DNA from: Chloroflexota bacterium
GTDB lineage: Bacteria > Chloroflexota > Anaerolineae > Promineifilales > Promineifilaceae
Direction of reading: 5' to 3'
Assembly (NCBI GenBank): GCA_013112725.1
Contig: JABFFZ010000062.1
Span: 1 to 34,929, forward strand
Length of the DNA stretch: 34,929 bases
Positions 24,830 through 31,693 of this stretch are shown here, in pieces. The first letter of the stretch is position 1, and each line of letters opens with the position of its first letter. The translations under genes and the position numbers were made by a program. A model generated the notes under the pieces. It searched no databases. It had not been told where the DNA came from and worked only from the letters and a program-made list of their open reading frames with translations.

Positions 24830-24859
24830 ATGAAAAACGGTTATTCTTGGACAGGTTAG
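24830..24859 (+). CDS. nine-residue micro-ORF MKNGYSWTG
   Basis: ATG to TAG encodes MKNGYSWTG. AGGAAGGAG lies 8 nt before the ATG, one of the best Shine-Dalgarno sequences in the window. Residues 4-9 are exactly the hexapeptide repeated twelve times in the subtilase encoded divergently about 0.4 kb away. The DNA (GGTTATTCTTGGACAGG) matches a protease repeat unit at 16 of 17 bases. A perfect 34-bp palindrome starts 22 bp after the stop, and an MFS exporter begins 100 bp after it. It could be a leader peptide controlling the exporter, a released peptide, or a decayed copy of the protease tail; the good ribosome site argues against the last. Translation is unproven. Confidence 0.6.
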   Translation: MKNGYSWTG

Positions 24860-24881
24860 TTTAGGATTGGTAACAATCCGG

Positions 24882-24915
24882 TAAGGGTCACGGCCGTATA
24901 CGGCCGTGACCCTTA
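24882..24915. terminator. perfect 34-bp palindrome, possible attenuator hairpin
   Basis: TAAGGGTCACGGCCGTA followed by its exact complement, containing two ACGGCCGT octamers. Only TTATTCTC follows, not a strong U-run, so it is a stable hairpin or a protein-binding dyad rather than a classic terminator. It lies between the micro-ORF and the MFS gene. Confidence 0.6.
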
Positions 24916-24959
24916 TTCTCATTATCACTGGGCAAACATAAAAAGGGGAGAAAACCAAT

Positions 24960-26249
24960 ATGAGCAGCGCCCTTTCCTCATCAGAAACCATTGTTCCGCA
25001 ACGTCATGTATTAGCCTCACGCAATTTTCGTCTTTTATGGCTGGGGCAGGCCATTTCCACCTTTGGTGACAAATTCAGTGAAATAGCCATTCCCATCATG
25101 GTTTACACCATCACCGGTTCGGCCGTGCAGTTAGGGTTAGCCTTCCTTACACAAACATTAGCCGCTCTGATTTTTGGTTTATTTGCCGGGGTCATTGCCG
25201 ACCGCTGGAACCGCCAGCGCACCATGATCTGGTCCGATATCATCCGCGCCGTTTTTATTTTTGCAATCTTATTCGTTCCCCTGCTGCCCTTAACCATCTC
25301 CGGCCAATTGGTGGTTTTGTATACCCTGAGTTTCATCATCGCCGCCGTTAAGCAGTTCTTTTTGCCCGCTAAAATTGCCATCATCCCGGAAACGGTAGGC
25401 GAGGGGCAGCTGATGGCAGCTAATTCGCTGGATCAATCCACCATGACCTTGATTGGCTTCCTGGGGTTTGCTGCTGCCGGTCTGTTGGTGGAATGGGTGG
25501 GGGTGCAAATCGCTTTTGTCGTTGATGGTTTTACTTTTCTGGTATCTGCCTTGTTTATCCTGTTGATGCGGCTGCCCCAGACTGAGAGCGCCGCAGCCGA
25601 GGTCACCCCCAAACCGGATGTCATTGCCGGGATTCGCGCCGGTTTCGCTCATGTCTGGCAATCGCCCATTCTCAAAGGCACCGTCTTGCTGAGTCTGATC
25701 GCCCCGTTAGCAGTGGGCGCTACCCAGGCGCTGCTGCTGATTTTTGCCCGCAATGTATTGGGGGCGGGCGCGATTGGTTTTGGTCTGCTAGAAGGGATAT
25801 TTGGGTTAGGGATTGCCTGTGGCGCTTATATTCTGGCGCGGTTTGCCGCCGATGCACCGCGCGGCCGTTTGTTAGCCGGCGGGGTCATTGGCATGGGCGT
25901 GGGCCAGTTTCTTGGCGTCTTGCTACCCTTATGGTTGGTGTCTCAATATGAGATGACAACAACGCTGCTGATGGCGGTTTCGCTGCCGTTCTTTTTCCTG
26001 GGGGCGGTCTGTAATGCGGCTGTCTTTATCGGCATTCGCACCATTGTGCAGGAGAATGCGCCGCGCCCCATGATCGGCCGTGTCTTTAGCGTCATTATGG
26101 TGGTGAGCAGCATGGCTATCGCTGCCGGGGCCAGCCTAGCCGGGTTGGCCGATTGGCTTGGCGTGGGGGTGATGTTGATTATCTGGTCGGTGGTATTGGT
26201 GGCCAGCGGCGTATTGGCGTTAGCCTGGAAAACTTTCCGGGAGGCGTAA
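24960..26249 (+). CDS. MFS transporter (MFS_3/EntS-like exporter)
   Basis: 429-aa inner-membrane transporter with about twelve hydrophobic helices. The N-terminal half has FRLLWLGQAISTFGDKFSEIAIPI and the loop 2-3 signature GVIADRWNRQRTM, typical of the MFS_3 group, which includes enterobactin and macrolide exporters. The substrate is unknown. GGGGAG lies about 8 nt before the ATG. The stop directly abuts the start of the M3 peptidase, so the two form an operon. The upstream micro-ORF and palindrome could make its expression translation-sensitive, as for several drug-efflux genes; this is inference. Confidence 0.9.
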   Translation: MSSALSSSETIVPQRHVLASRNFRLLWLGQAISTFGDKFSEIAIPIMVYTITGSAVQLGLAFLTQTLAALIFGLFAGVIADRWNRQRTMIWSDIIRAVFIFAILFVPLLPLTISGQLVVLYTLSFIIAAVKQFFLPAKIAIIPETVGEGQLMAANSLDQSTMTLIGFLGFAAAGLLVEWVGVQIAFVVDGFTFLVSALFILLMRLPQTESAAAEVTPKPDVIAGIRAGFAHVWQSPILKGTVLLSLIAPLAVGATQALLLIFARNVLGAGAIGFGLLEGIFGLGIACGAYILARFAADAPRGRLLAGGVIGMGVGQFLGVLLPLWLVSQYEMTTTLLMAVSLPFFFLGAVCNAAVFIGIRTIVQENAPRPMIGRVFSVIMVVSSMAIAAGASLAGLADWLGVGVMLIIWSVVLVASGVLALAWKTFREA

Positions 26250-27725
26250 ATGTTAGCAATGCCGGAAACCACTATGGTTGATGTGGCCGATTACCAGCGC
26301 CGGGCCGAAGCTTTCTGGCAGGCAGAAGTCACCGCCCAGTACCAGATACAGGCCGGGCTGCCGGTCGAGACGGATCTGGCCACTGTTTACGAGGAAAATG
26401 CCGATCTGTTTGCTGCGGAGGTGGCGCGGGAACTCATTGAACTATCGCGCACCTGTGTCAATGACAACTACCGTTCGTTGGCAGCCTTTGCTACGATGCG
26501 TTATTTGCGGCAGGCGTCTTTGCCCTATGATGAGGTATTTGGGGAACAGTTGGGCACGGCCGTGCTGCCCTGGGATGGCGACTCGCTGCCGTTTTTTGCC
26601 ACCACCGGTTTGTTAAGCATAGAAGCAGACCCGACGCGCCGCCGGCTTTTGTATGCGGGGCGCAGTGAGCTGGTGGCCGGGCATAACCGGCTGCGGCAAG
26701 AACGGTGGCAGCAGGCGAACGCGCAAGCGGGTTTCCTCGGTTTTGCTTCTTATCATGCATTGTGTGACGAATTGCATGGCCTACACCTGGAAAACCTGGA
26801 ATTGATGGCCCAAACGTTTCTGCGGGAAACGGCCGTGCCCTACTTCCGCGCCCTCAGCCATTGGAGCCAGATCATCCTGGGGACGTCGCAGCCCGATGCC
26901 GCCGATATGTTTTATCTGCTGCGTGGCAGCCAGTTTGATGGATTATTCCCGGCCGAAAAGCTGCGCACGGCCGTTTACGAAACCACCCGCCGGTTGGGTT
27001 TTTCTCTGGAGAATACGACCGGTTTAGAGCTTGATCTGGATCCAAGAGAGGGAAAGGCGTTACGGCCGTTTTGTGCTTTTGTGCGGGTGCCGGACGAGAT
27101 TAAACTGGTGGTTAACCCAGTAGGGGGACACCAGGATTACAAAGCCGTCTTCCATGAACTGGGGCATGCGTTACACGGCCGGCACATACCAGCGCATTTA
27201 CCATTTGCCACCCGCTACCTGGGTGATGATTCGGTGGGGGAGGCGTTTGCCTTTTTGTTTGAGCAGTTCCCGGCCAATCCGGTATGGCTGCGGGAGATGT
27301 TGGACGCGGCCGATTATGGCCCGTATGTGGAATATGTGCGCTTTATGCGGCTGCTCTTTGCCCGGCGCTGCGCCGCCAAGGTGTTGTATGAAAACCAACT
27401 GCATATGGGGCTGTCTGATCCCGCCTGTTTTTACACGGCCATCCTCCAGGAACACCTCGGCCTCAATATCTCCCCCGCCTATTATTTGCTGGACGTGGAC
27501 GATGGCTTCTACAATGCCCAATACTTCCGCGCCTGGATGTTGGCCGCTCAAATCGCCGCACAGTTGGAACTTCAGAGCGGTAAAGAGTGGCTTCTTTCGC
27601 CGGCAACCGGCGCCTTTTTGCAGTCATTGTGGCAAAAAGGCCAGCCAGCAGCGGAAACCATTTCGGTTCGGATAGGGGAAAGGCGACTGAATCCTGAAGC
27701 GCTGATTCGTAGTTTTGTGGCTTAG
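26250..27725 (+). CDS. M3-family-like zinc oligopeptidase
   Basis: 491-aa metallopeptidase, probably cytosolic because no signal peptide is present. The zinc site is FHELGHALHGRH with H302, E303 and H306, and the third ligand is probably E331 in SVGEAFAFLFEQF. The 25-residue spacing is that of M3 (PepF/thimet) enzymes. It is shorter than the usual 560-700 aa, mainly through a reduced N-terminal region. M3 enzymes cut short peptides of roughly 5-20 residues, a size that would include the nearby nonapeptide. GGGAGG precedes the ATG, which immediately follows the MFS stop. Confidence 0.85.
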   Translation: MLAMPETTMVDVADYQRRAEAFWQAEVTAQYQIQAGLPVETDLATVYEENADLFAAEVARELIELSRTCVNDNYRSLAAFATMRYLRQASLPYDEVFGEQLGTAVLPWDGDSLPFFATTGLLSIEADPTRRRLLYAGRSELVAGHNRLRQERWQQANAQAGFLGFASYHALCDELHGLHLENLELMAQTFLRETAVPYFRALSHWSQIILGTSQPDAADMFYLLRGSQFDGLFPAEKLRTAVYETTRRLGFSLENTTGLELDLDPREGKALRPFCAFVRVPDEIKLVVNPVGGHQDYKAVFHELGHALHGRHIPAHLPFATRYLGDDSVGEAFAFLFEQFPANPVWLREMLDAADYGPYVEYVRFMRLLFARRCAAKVLYENQLHMGLSDPACFYTAILQEHLGLNISPAYYLLDVDDGFYNAQYFRAWMLAAQIAAQLELQSGKEWLLSPATGAFLQSLWQKGQPAAETISVRIGERRLNPEALIRSFVA

Positions 27726-27732
27726 CCGCTGA

Positions 27733-27766
27733 AGACCCACAGGGTTTCTGAAAACCCTTGAGGTCT
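27733..27766 (+). terminator. hairpin after the M3 peptidase gene
   Basis: AGACC and AGGGTTT pair with AAACCC and AGGTCT around a 4-nt loop, ending about 40 bp past the stop. There is no T-run. The text resembles the GACCTGACAGGTTTT family at 18758 and may be a distant member. Confidence 0.45.
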
Positions 27767-27805
27767 GGCCTGTGATCATTTTCCTTTAATCTTTCAGTCA
27801 AATGG

Positions 27806-27833
27806 TTGACACATCAACCATTATGCCTATAAT
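27806..27833 (+). promoter_or_regulatory. near-consensus sigma70 promoter
   Basis: TTGACA (27806-27811), a 16-bp spacer and TATAAT (27828-27833): both hexamers are perfect. Initiation is expected near 27840, about 93 nt before the start of the glycogen-binding-domain gene. Confidence 0.85.
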
Positions 27834-27842
27834 GTCATGAGT

Positions 27843-27909
27843 CCTGGCAAATTTTTAGACCAGGCAGGATGTTGAAAAAAAGAGCCGCTCCTCCCCTGGG
27901 CGGCTTTTT
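27843..27909 (+). terminator. leader hairpin plus intrinsic terminator upstream of the glycogen-binding gene
   Basis: The first hairpin pairs CCTGG (27843-27847) with CCAGG (27860-27864), with an alternative partner CAGGA just after. The second, AGCCGC/GCGGCT (27883-27905), is flanked by seven A and five T, so it can terminate in both directions. Sitting between a strong promoter and the ribosome site, it suggests an attenuator or a roughly 70-nt RNA. Confidence 0.65.
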
Positions 27910-27932
27910 CTATGCAATTGGAGGTTCTACAA

Positions 27933-28232
27933 GTGGTTAAGAAGAAATTTTTCAAAACAAGTGAAGAGTGTGAAGTGACTTTTGAAGTCAACAACACCGA
28001 TGCGCAGGAAGTGGTATTGGTCGGTGAGTTCAATGGCTGGACGCCGGTGGCAATGAAACCGGCCAAGAATGGCCCGTTCCGCGCCAAAGTTCGTCTGCCC
28101 AAAGACGGCCGTTACCAATTCCGCTATCTGGTCAATGGGCAAGAGTGGCACAATGACGAAGCCGCCGACGCCTACTGGCCCAACGAACACGGCAGCCAAA
28201 ACAGCGTCGTCTTCACTTTCTCGGAAAGCTAA
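27933..28232 (+). CDS. small glycogen-binding (CBM48/isoamylase early-set) protein
   Basis: About 99 aa forming a single beta-sandwich. It reads KKFFKTSEECEVTFEVNN, then VVLVGEFNGWTPVAM with the carbohydrate-contacting Trp, RYQFRYLVNGQEWHNDEAAD, and NEHGSQNSVVFTF. It is the early-set/AMPK-type glycogen-binding module without any catalytic domain. A GTG start at 27933 has TTGGAGG 8 nt upstream; the in-frame ATG at 27912 has none and overlaps the terminator. A hairpin terminator follows at 28269. It may tether partners to glycogen. Confidence 0.85.
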   Translation: MVKKKFFKTSEECEVTFEVNNTDAQEVVLVGEFNGWTPVAMKPAKNGPFRAKVRLPKDGRYQFRYLVNGQEWHNDEAADAYWPNEHGSQNSVVFTFSES

Positions 28233-28268
28233 TTCCGATATCGGCGAAGAGTACGAAGAAGGAAGGAG

Positions 28269-28300
28269 AGAGGGTAGGCTAAACAACCTGCCCTCTTTTT
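28269..28300 (+). terminator. rho-independent terminator of the glycogen-binding gene
   Basis: AGAGGGTAGG pairs with CCTGCCCTCT (one G-T wobble) around an 8-nt loop, followed by TTTT. It lies 37 bp past the stop and just outside the convergent response-regulator gene. Confidence 0.75.
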
Positions 28301-28302
28301 GT

Positions 28303-28959
28303 TTACGGTTCCAGACGGGCCAGACCCTGGCGCAAGGCATACAGCGCCGCCTGGGTGCGGTTAGCCAGGTGCAATTTACCCAATATGTTGCTGAGATGGG
28401 TGCGCACGGTGCGTTCGCTGACAACTAATTGATCGGCAATTTCCTGGTTGCTCAGGCCGCGCGCCACTAATTTCAGCACCTCTACCTCCCGCTCGGTCAG
28501 GGGATCGTCGGTTAGCGGCAGATGGGTGGGTGGTCTATTGAGTTCCTGGATGACTTTGAGGGCAATGTCTGGGTGCAGGGAGGCACGGCCGTTATGCACA
28601 TGACGGATCGCCTGCATTAACTCTTGTGGGGAAGAGTCTTTTAGCAAGTAGCCCATGGCCCCGGCTTTAATGGCGGCAAAAACAGTATCATCGTCGCCAA
28701 AGCTGGTCAGCACCAGGATACGCGCGTCGGGGTGGGCTGCTTTTATTTCGCCAATGGCTGCCACGCCGTTTTTACGCGGCATTTGAATATCCAGTAAGAT
28801 AACATCAGGTAACAGTCGATCTACCTGCTGTACGGCCTCTTCACCGTCTACGGCCGTACCCACCACCATCATATCCGCCTGCGTTTCAATCAGCGCCTCT
28901 AACCCCCGCCGCACCACCGCATGGTCATCGGCCAAAAAGACCCGAATAACATCACTCAT
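28303..28959 (-). CDS. NarL/FixJ-type response regulator
   Basis: 218 aa. The receiver domain (1-120) has FLADDHAVVRRGLEALI, the phospho-acceptor Asp in VILLDIQMPRKNG, LVLTSFGDD and the Lys in GYLLKDSSP. The LuxR-type helix-turn-helix (about 150-210) has LTEREVEVLKLVARGLSNQEIA and VSERTVRTHLSNILGKL. Its ATG overlaps the stop of the PAS histidine kinase (ATGA), so this is the cognate regulator. The C-terminus ends close to the convergent glycogen-binding gene. Confidence 0.93.
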   Translation of the reverse strand: MSDVIRVFLADDHAVVRRGLEALIETQADMMVVGTAVDGEEAVQQVDRLLPDVILLDIQMPRKNGVAAIGEIKAAHPDARILVLTSFGDDDTVFAAIKAGAMGYLLKDSSPQELMQAIRHVHNGRASLHPDIALKVIQELNRPPTHLPLTDDPLTEREVEVLKLVARGLSNQEIADQLVVSERTVRTHLSNILGKLHLANRTQAALYALRQGLARLEP

Positions 28960-29996
28960 ACTATCGCTCGTACAGTTGTGCCCTGGCCTGGAGTTGAGTG
29001 AATTTCTAAAACGCCGCCCACCATTTGCATCCGTTCACGCATGCTGGTTAAGCCCAAACCACCGCTTTGCACGGCCGTATCCACATCAAACCCACACCCA
29101 TCATCCCACACCGTCAGTTCCAGATGGTGGTTGTCCTGGCACACCGTTACCCGCACCTGGGAAGCGCGGGCATGTTTGATGGCGTTGTTTAATGCTTCCT
29201 GGCTAACGTGATAAATTGCCTCTTCCACCTCTGGCGATAAATGAATCTGCCCTTCGACAACGAGTTGATGCTGGATACCGGCGCGCCCTTCCACCGCGTT
29301 CAGCCGGTGCTGCAAGGCCGGTACCAGCCCATCTTTTTCCAGGGCAGACGGCCGTAGCTTATGCACCAACAAGCGCATCTCCCTCAACGCCTGCTGCCCC
29401 GTTTCCAAAATCTCGGCAAAATACCAGGTGGCGCGGTCAAACTGGCCGTTTTCGGCCTGATTACGCCCCGCTTCGGCAAACAGCGTCACGCTGTAAAGCG
29501 ATTGTGTCACCGAATCGTGCAGCTCCCGCGCCAGCCGGTTGCGCTCTTCCAACACCACCACCTGCTCAGCCTTGCGCGCCTTTTCCGCCAACTGCTGCTC
29601 CAACTGGCGAAAGGCCACCATCCGCCGCGTGTGATCACTGACAAACCCTTCCATCACTACCGTGCCGTCCGGCTGCGTGGCCGGGCGCCCTTTGTCCAGC
29701 ACCCACCGTTGTTCGCCGGCAGCGGTGGTAATGCGGTAAATACAGCGATACGGCCGTGCCTCAGACACGGCCGTGGCCAATTCCTCAAACACCCCATCCC
29801 GGTCGCTCTGCCGGATCAAATCGGCAAACGCCAGTTGGCAATTGGCTACCAGCGCCGCCGCCGTATAACCGGTCAACTCCTGGCAACCATCGCTGGCAAG
29901 CAGCAAGGTACGCTGCCCATCGTGACGGCAGCGATACACCATGCCGGGCAGGTTGTGGATCAGGGAAATCAGGCTGGAATCTGGTTGGTTTTTCAC
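28956..29996 (-). CDS. PAS-domain histidine kinase of the NarX/LiaS (HisKA_3) type
   Basis: About 346 aa, soluble. A PAS domain (about 15-120) begins LIHNLPGMVYRCRHDGQRTLL and ends GTVVMEGFVSDHTRR, so the sensor may read an intracellular ligand. A coiled segment leads to the HisKA_3 motif EERNRLARELHDSVTQSLYSV with its phospho-His. The ATPase domain shows ISQEALNNAIKHA-like VSQEALNNAIKHARAS and GLGLTSMRERMQMVGG. The GTG at 29996 is the likely start, because further upstream the frame enters an octamer repeat and the KamA gene; there is no strong Shine-Dalgarno, so it is uncertain. It pairs with the overlapping NarL-type regulator. Confidence 0.85.
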   Translation of the reverse strand: MKNQPDSSLISLIHNLPGMVYRCRHDGQRTLLLASDGCQELTGYTAAALVANCQLAFADLIRQSDRDGVFEELATAVSEARPYRCIYRITTAAGEQRWVLDKGRPATQPDGTVVMEGFVSDHTRRMVAFRQLEQQLAEKARKAEQVVVLEERNRLARELHDSVTQSLYSVTLFAEAGRNQAENGQFDRATWYFAEILETGQQALREMRLLVHKLRPSALEKDGLVPALQHRLNAVEGRAGIQHQLVVEGQIHLSPEVEEAIYHVSQEALNNAIKHARASQVRVTVCQDNHHLELTVWDDGCGFDVDTAVQSGGLGLTSMRERMQMVGGVLEIHSTPGQGTTVRAIV

Positions 29997-30046
29997 CGGG
30001 AGAGAGATGGGGAGATTAGCAGTCTTCCAATCTCCCCATCTTATTT

Positions 30047-31465
30047 TTACGGCACGGCCGTTTTCACCTCTGCCTCTTCCACGAGTGTATTGGCGGGCAC
30101 TTGTTTGGGGGTTTGGGCCTGTTCGCCTTCCATGGCGCCCACGCCCAACGGCTGCCATTTGGCCGCCAGGTCGCCGCTGCGCAGCCGGTGTTCGCCGCCG
30201 CCGCGCGCGTGGGTGTGGCCAAACCCTTCCGGTTCAATGGTCATGCGCTGCCCTTCCAACAAAGCAAGCACACCTTCCTGCCCCGGTTCCAGCCGGCGGC
30301 GCACTTCGTACCGCTGCAACTCCACTTCATGCGGGTCATAATCCAGCGGCTCGGCATAGGTGGTAATAAACCCTTCAAAGTTGCGCAGCACCACCTTACC
30401 CGGCGCTTGCGAAATAACGTAATTGGGCATCACCGGAATCTTGCCGCCGCCGCCCGGCGCATCCACCACATACGTCGGCACGGCATACCCGGAGGTATGG
30501 CCGCGCAATCCTTCTATGATTTCAATGCCCTTGCTGACGCTGGTGCGAAAATGTCCGGCTCCTTTGACCAGATCGCACTGGTAAAGGTAATACGGCCGTA
30601 CCCGAATCTTCACCAACTCATGCACCAACTGCCGCTGGATATGGATGGAATCATTCACCCCCGCCAGCAACACACTCTGGTTGCCCAGGGGCACACCCGC
30701 CCGCGACAACCGGTCACACGCCGCTGCCAGTTCAGGCGTAATCTCTTTGGGATGGTTCACATGGATATTCATCCACAGCGGATGATACTTCGCCAGCATC
30801 TCACAAAACTCATCCGTCACCCGCTGCGGCAGAAAAACGGGGACGCGGGAACCGATACGGATAATCTCGATATGGGGAATGGCCCGCAAGCGCCCCAGGA
30901 TCATGTCTAGCTGTTTGGGGGCCAGCACCAGCGGGTCGCCGCCGGAGAGCAGCACATCCCGAATTTGCGGCGTCTGCTCGATATAGGCAATTTGGGCGTC
31001 AAACTCCTGGCGGCTAAACGTTTCGCCGGGGTCGCCCACAATGCGGCTGCGGGTGCAGTAGCGGCAGTAGCTGGCGCACTGTGTGGTAATGAGCATCAGC
31101 ACCCGATCCGGATAACGATGCACCAGACCGGGCACAGGCGAATGTTTATCCTCCGCCAGCGAATCTTCCATCATCGCCTCAAAGGGCACAATCTCCCGGC
31201 TGGTGGGGATGATTTGTTTGCGCACCGGGCAGTGAATATCGTCCGGGTCCATCAGGCTGGCAAAATAGGGGGTGATGTCTACCCGGAACAGGTTGTTGGT
31301 TTGCAGCGCCTGGCGTTCGCTGTCGGTGAGGTTCACAACTTGGGCCAGTTCGTCCAGGCTGTTCAGGCGGTGGCTCATTTGCCAGCGCCAATCAGTCCAT
31401 TTTTCGGCCGGTACATCTTGCCAGAATGGAGCGCGGGTGTGAATGGTGGGGGTTAATTCATTCAT
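30047..31465 (-). CDS. KamA-family radical SAM aminomutase (lysine 2,3-aminomutase-like)
   Basis: 472 aa, cytosolic. The iron-sulfur-cluster motif is C130-x3-C134-x2-C137 in TTQCASYCRYCTRSRIVG. The family's GGDPLVLAPKQLD loop and the later GSRVPVFLPQRVTD and HVNHPKEITPE segments fit lysine 2,3-aminomutase, which converts L-lysine to beta-lysine using SAM and pyridoxal phosphate. The PLP lysine is expected in the PNYVISQAPGKVVLRN region. About 60 C-terminal residues are polar and variable. AGGAC lies 8 nt before the ATG. It is 228 bp from an ATP-grasp ligase on the same strand, with a 55-bp inverted repeat between. Confidence 0.9.
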   Translation of the reverse strand: MNELTPTIHTRAPFWQDVPAEKWTDWRWQMSHRLNSLDELAQVVNLTDSERQALQTNNLFRVDITPYFASLMDPDDIHCPVRKQIIPTSREIVPFEAMMEDSLAEDKHSPVPGLVHRYPDRVLMLITTQCASYCRYCTRSRIVGDPGETFSRQEFDAQIAYIEQTPQIRDVLLSGGDPLVLAPKQLDMILGRLRAIPHIEIIRIGSRVPVFLPQRVTDEFCEMLAKYHPLWMNIHVNHPKEITPELAAACDRLSRAGVPLGNQSVLLAGVNDSIHIQRQLVHELVKIRVRPYYLYQCDLVKGAGHFRTSVSKGIEIIEGLRGHTSGYAVPTYVVDAPGGGGKIPVMPNYVISQAPGKVVLRNFEGFITTYAEPLDYDPHEVELQRYEVRRRLEPGQEGVLALLEGQRMTIEPEGFGHTHARGGGEHRLRSGDLAAKWQPLGVGAMEGEQAQTPKQVPANTLVEEAEVKTAVP

Positions 31466-31634
31466 AGTTAGTCCTCATCAATAGTGGTTGGATTTTTACA
31501 GCGGCGGCGCGGTTAGAAACCGGCCACAGCAGGCAGACGTCGCGGTTAACGGCCGGCCACCGCCAGTATAGCCCATTATCCTCAAATTGAGGCGCGCTGG
31601 CATTAGTACCAGGTGACAAAAGAGAAGGGGAAAC

Positions 31635-31689
31635 GTTTGTAGTAGGCGATTTATCGCCAACGAAGGGCGATCAATCGCCTACTACAAAC
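31635..31689. repeat. 55-bp inverted repeat (GTTTGTAGTAGGCGATT)
   Basis: Arms match at 23 of 24 bases around a 6-7-nt loop. A truncated relative is at 6346-6370. It lies between the ATP-grasp gene and KamA and has no open frame. Confidence 0.8.
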
Positions 31690-31693
31690 GGAG

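Noticed and set aside
24882..24915. The 34-bp palindrome as an attachment site or transposon end
   Set aside because: There is no integrase, transposase or target duplication nearby; a hairpin or regulator site is simpler.
29997..30158. Extension of the PAS kinase into the KamA gene
   Set aside because: The added residues are Arg/Gly-rich antisense-like sequence overlapping KamA, and an octamer repeat lies between.
29361..30341. Long plus-strand open frame (326 codons) as a gene
   Set aside because: It is antisense to the PAS kinase and KamA, which have clear domains; it has no recognisable motif and reflects high-GC codon structure.
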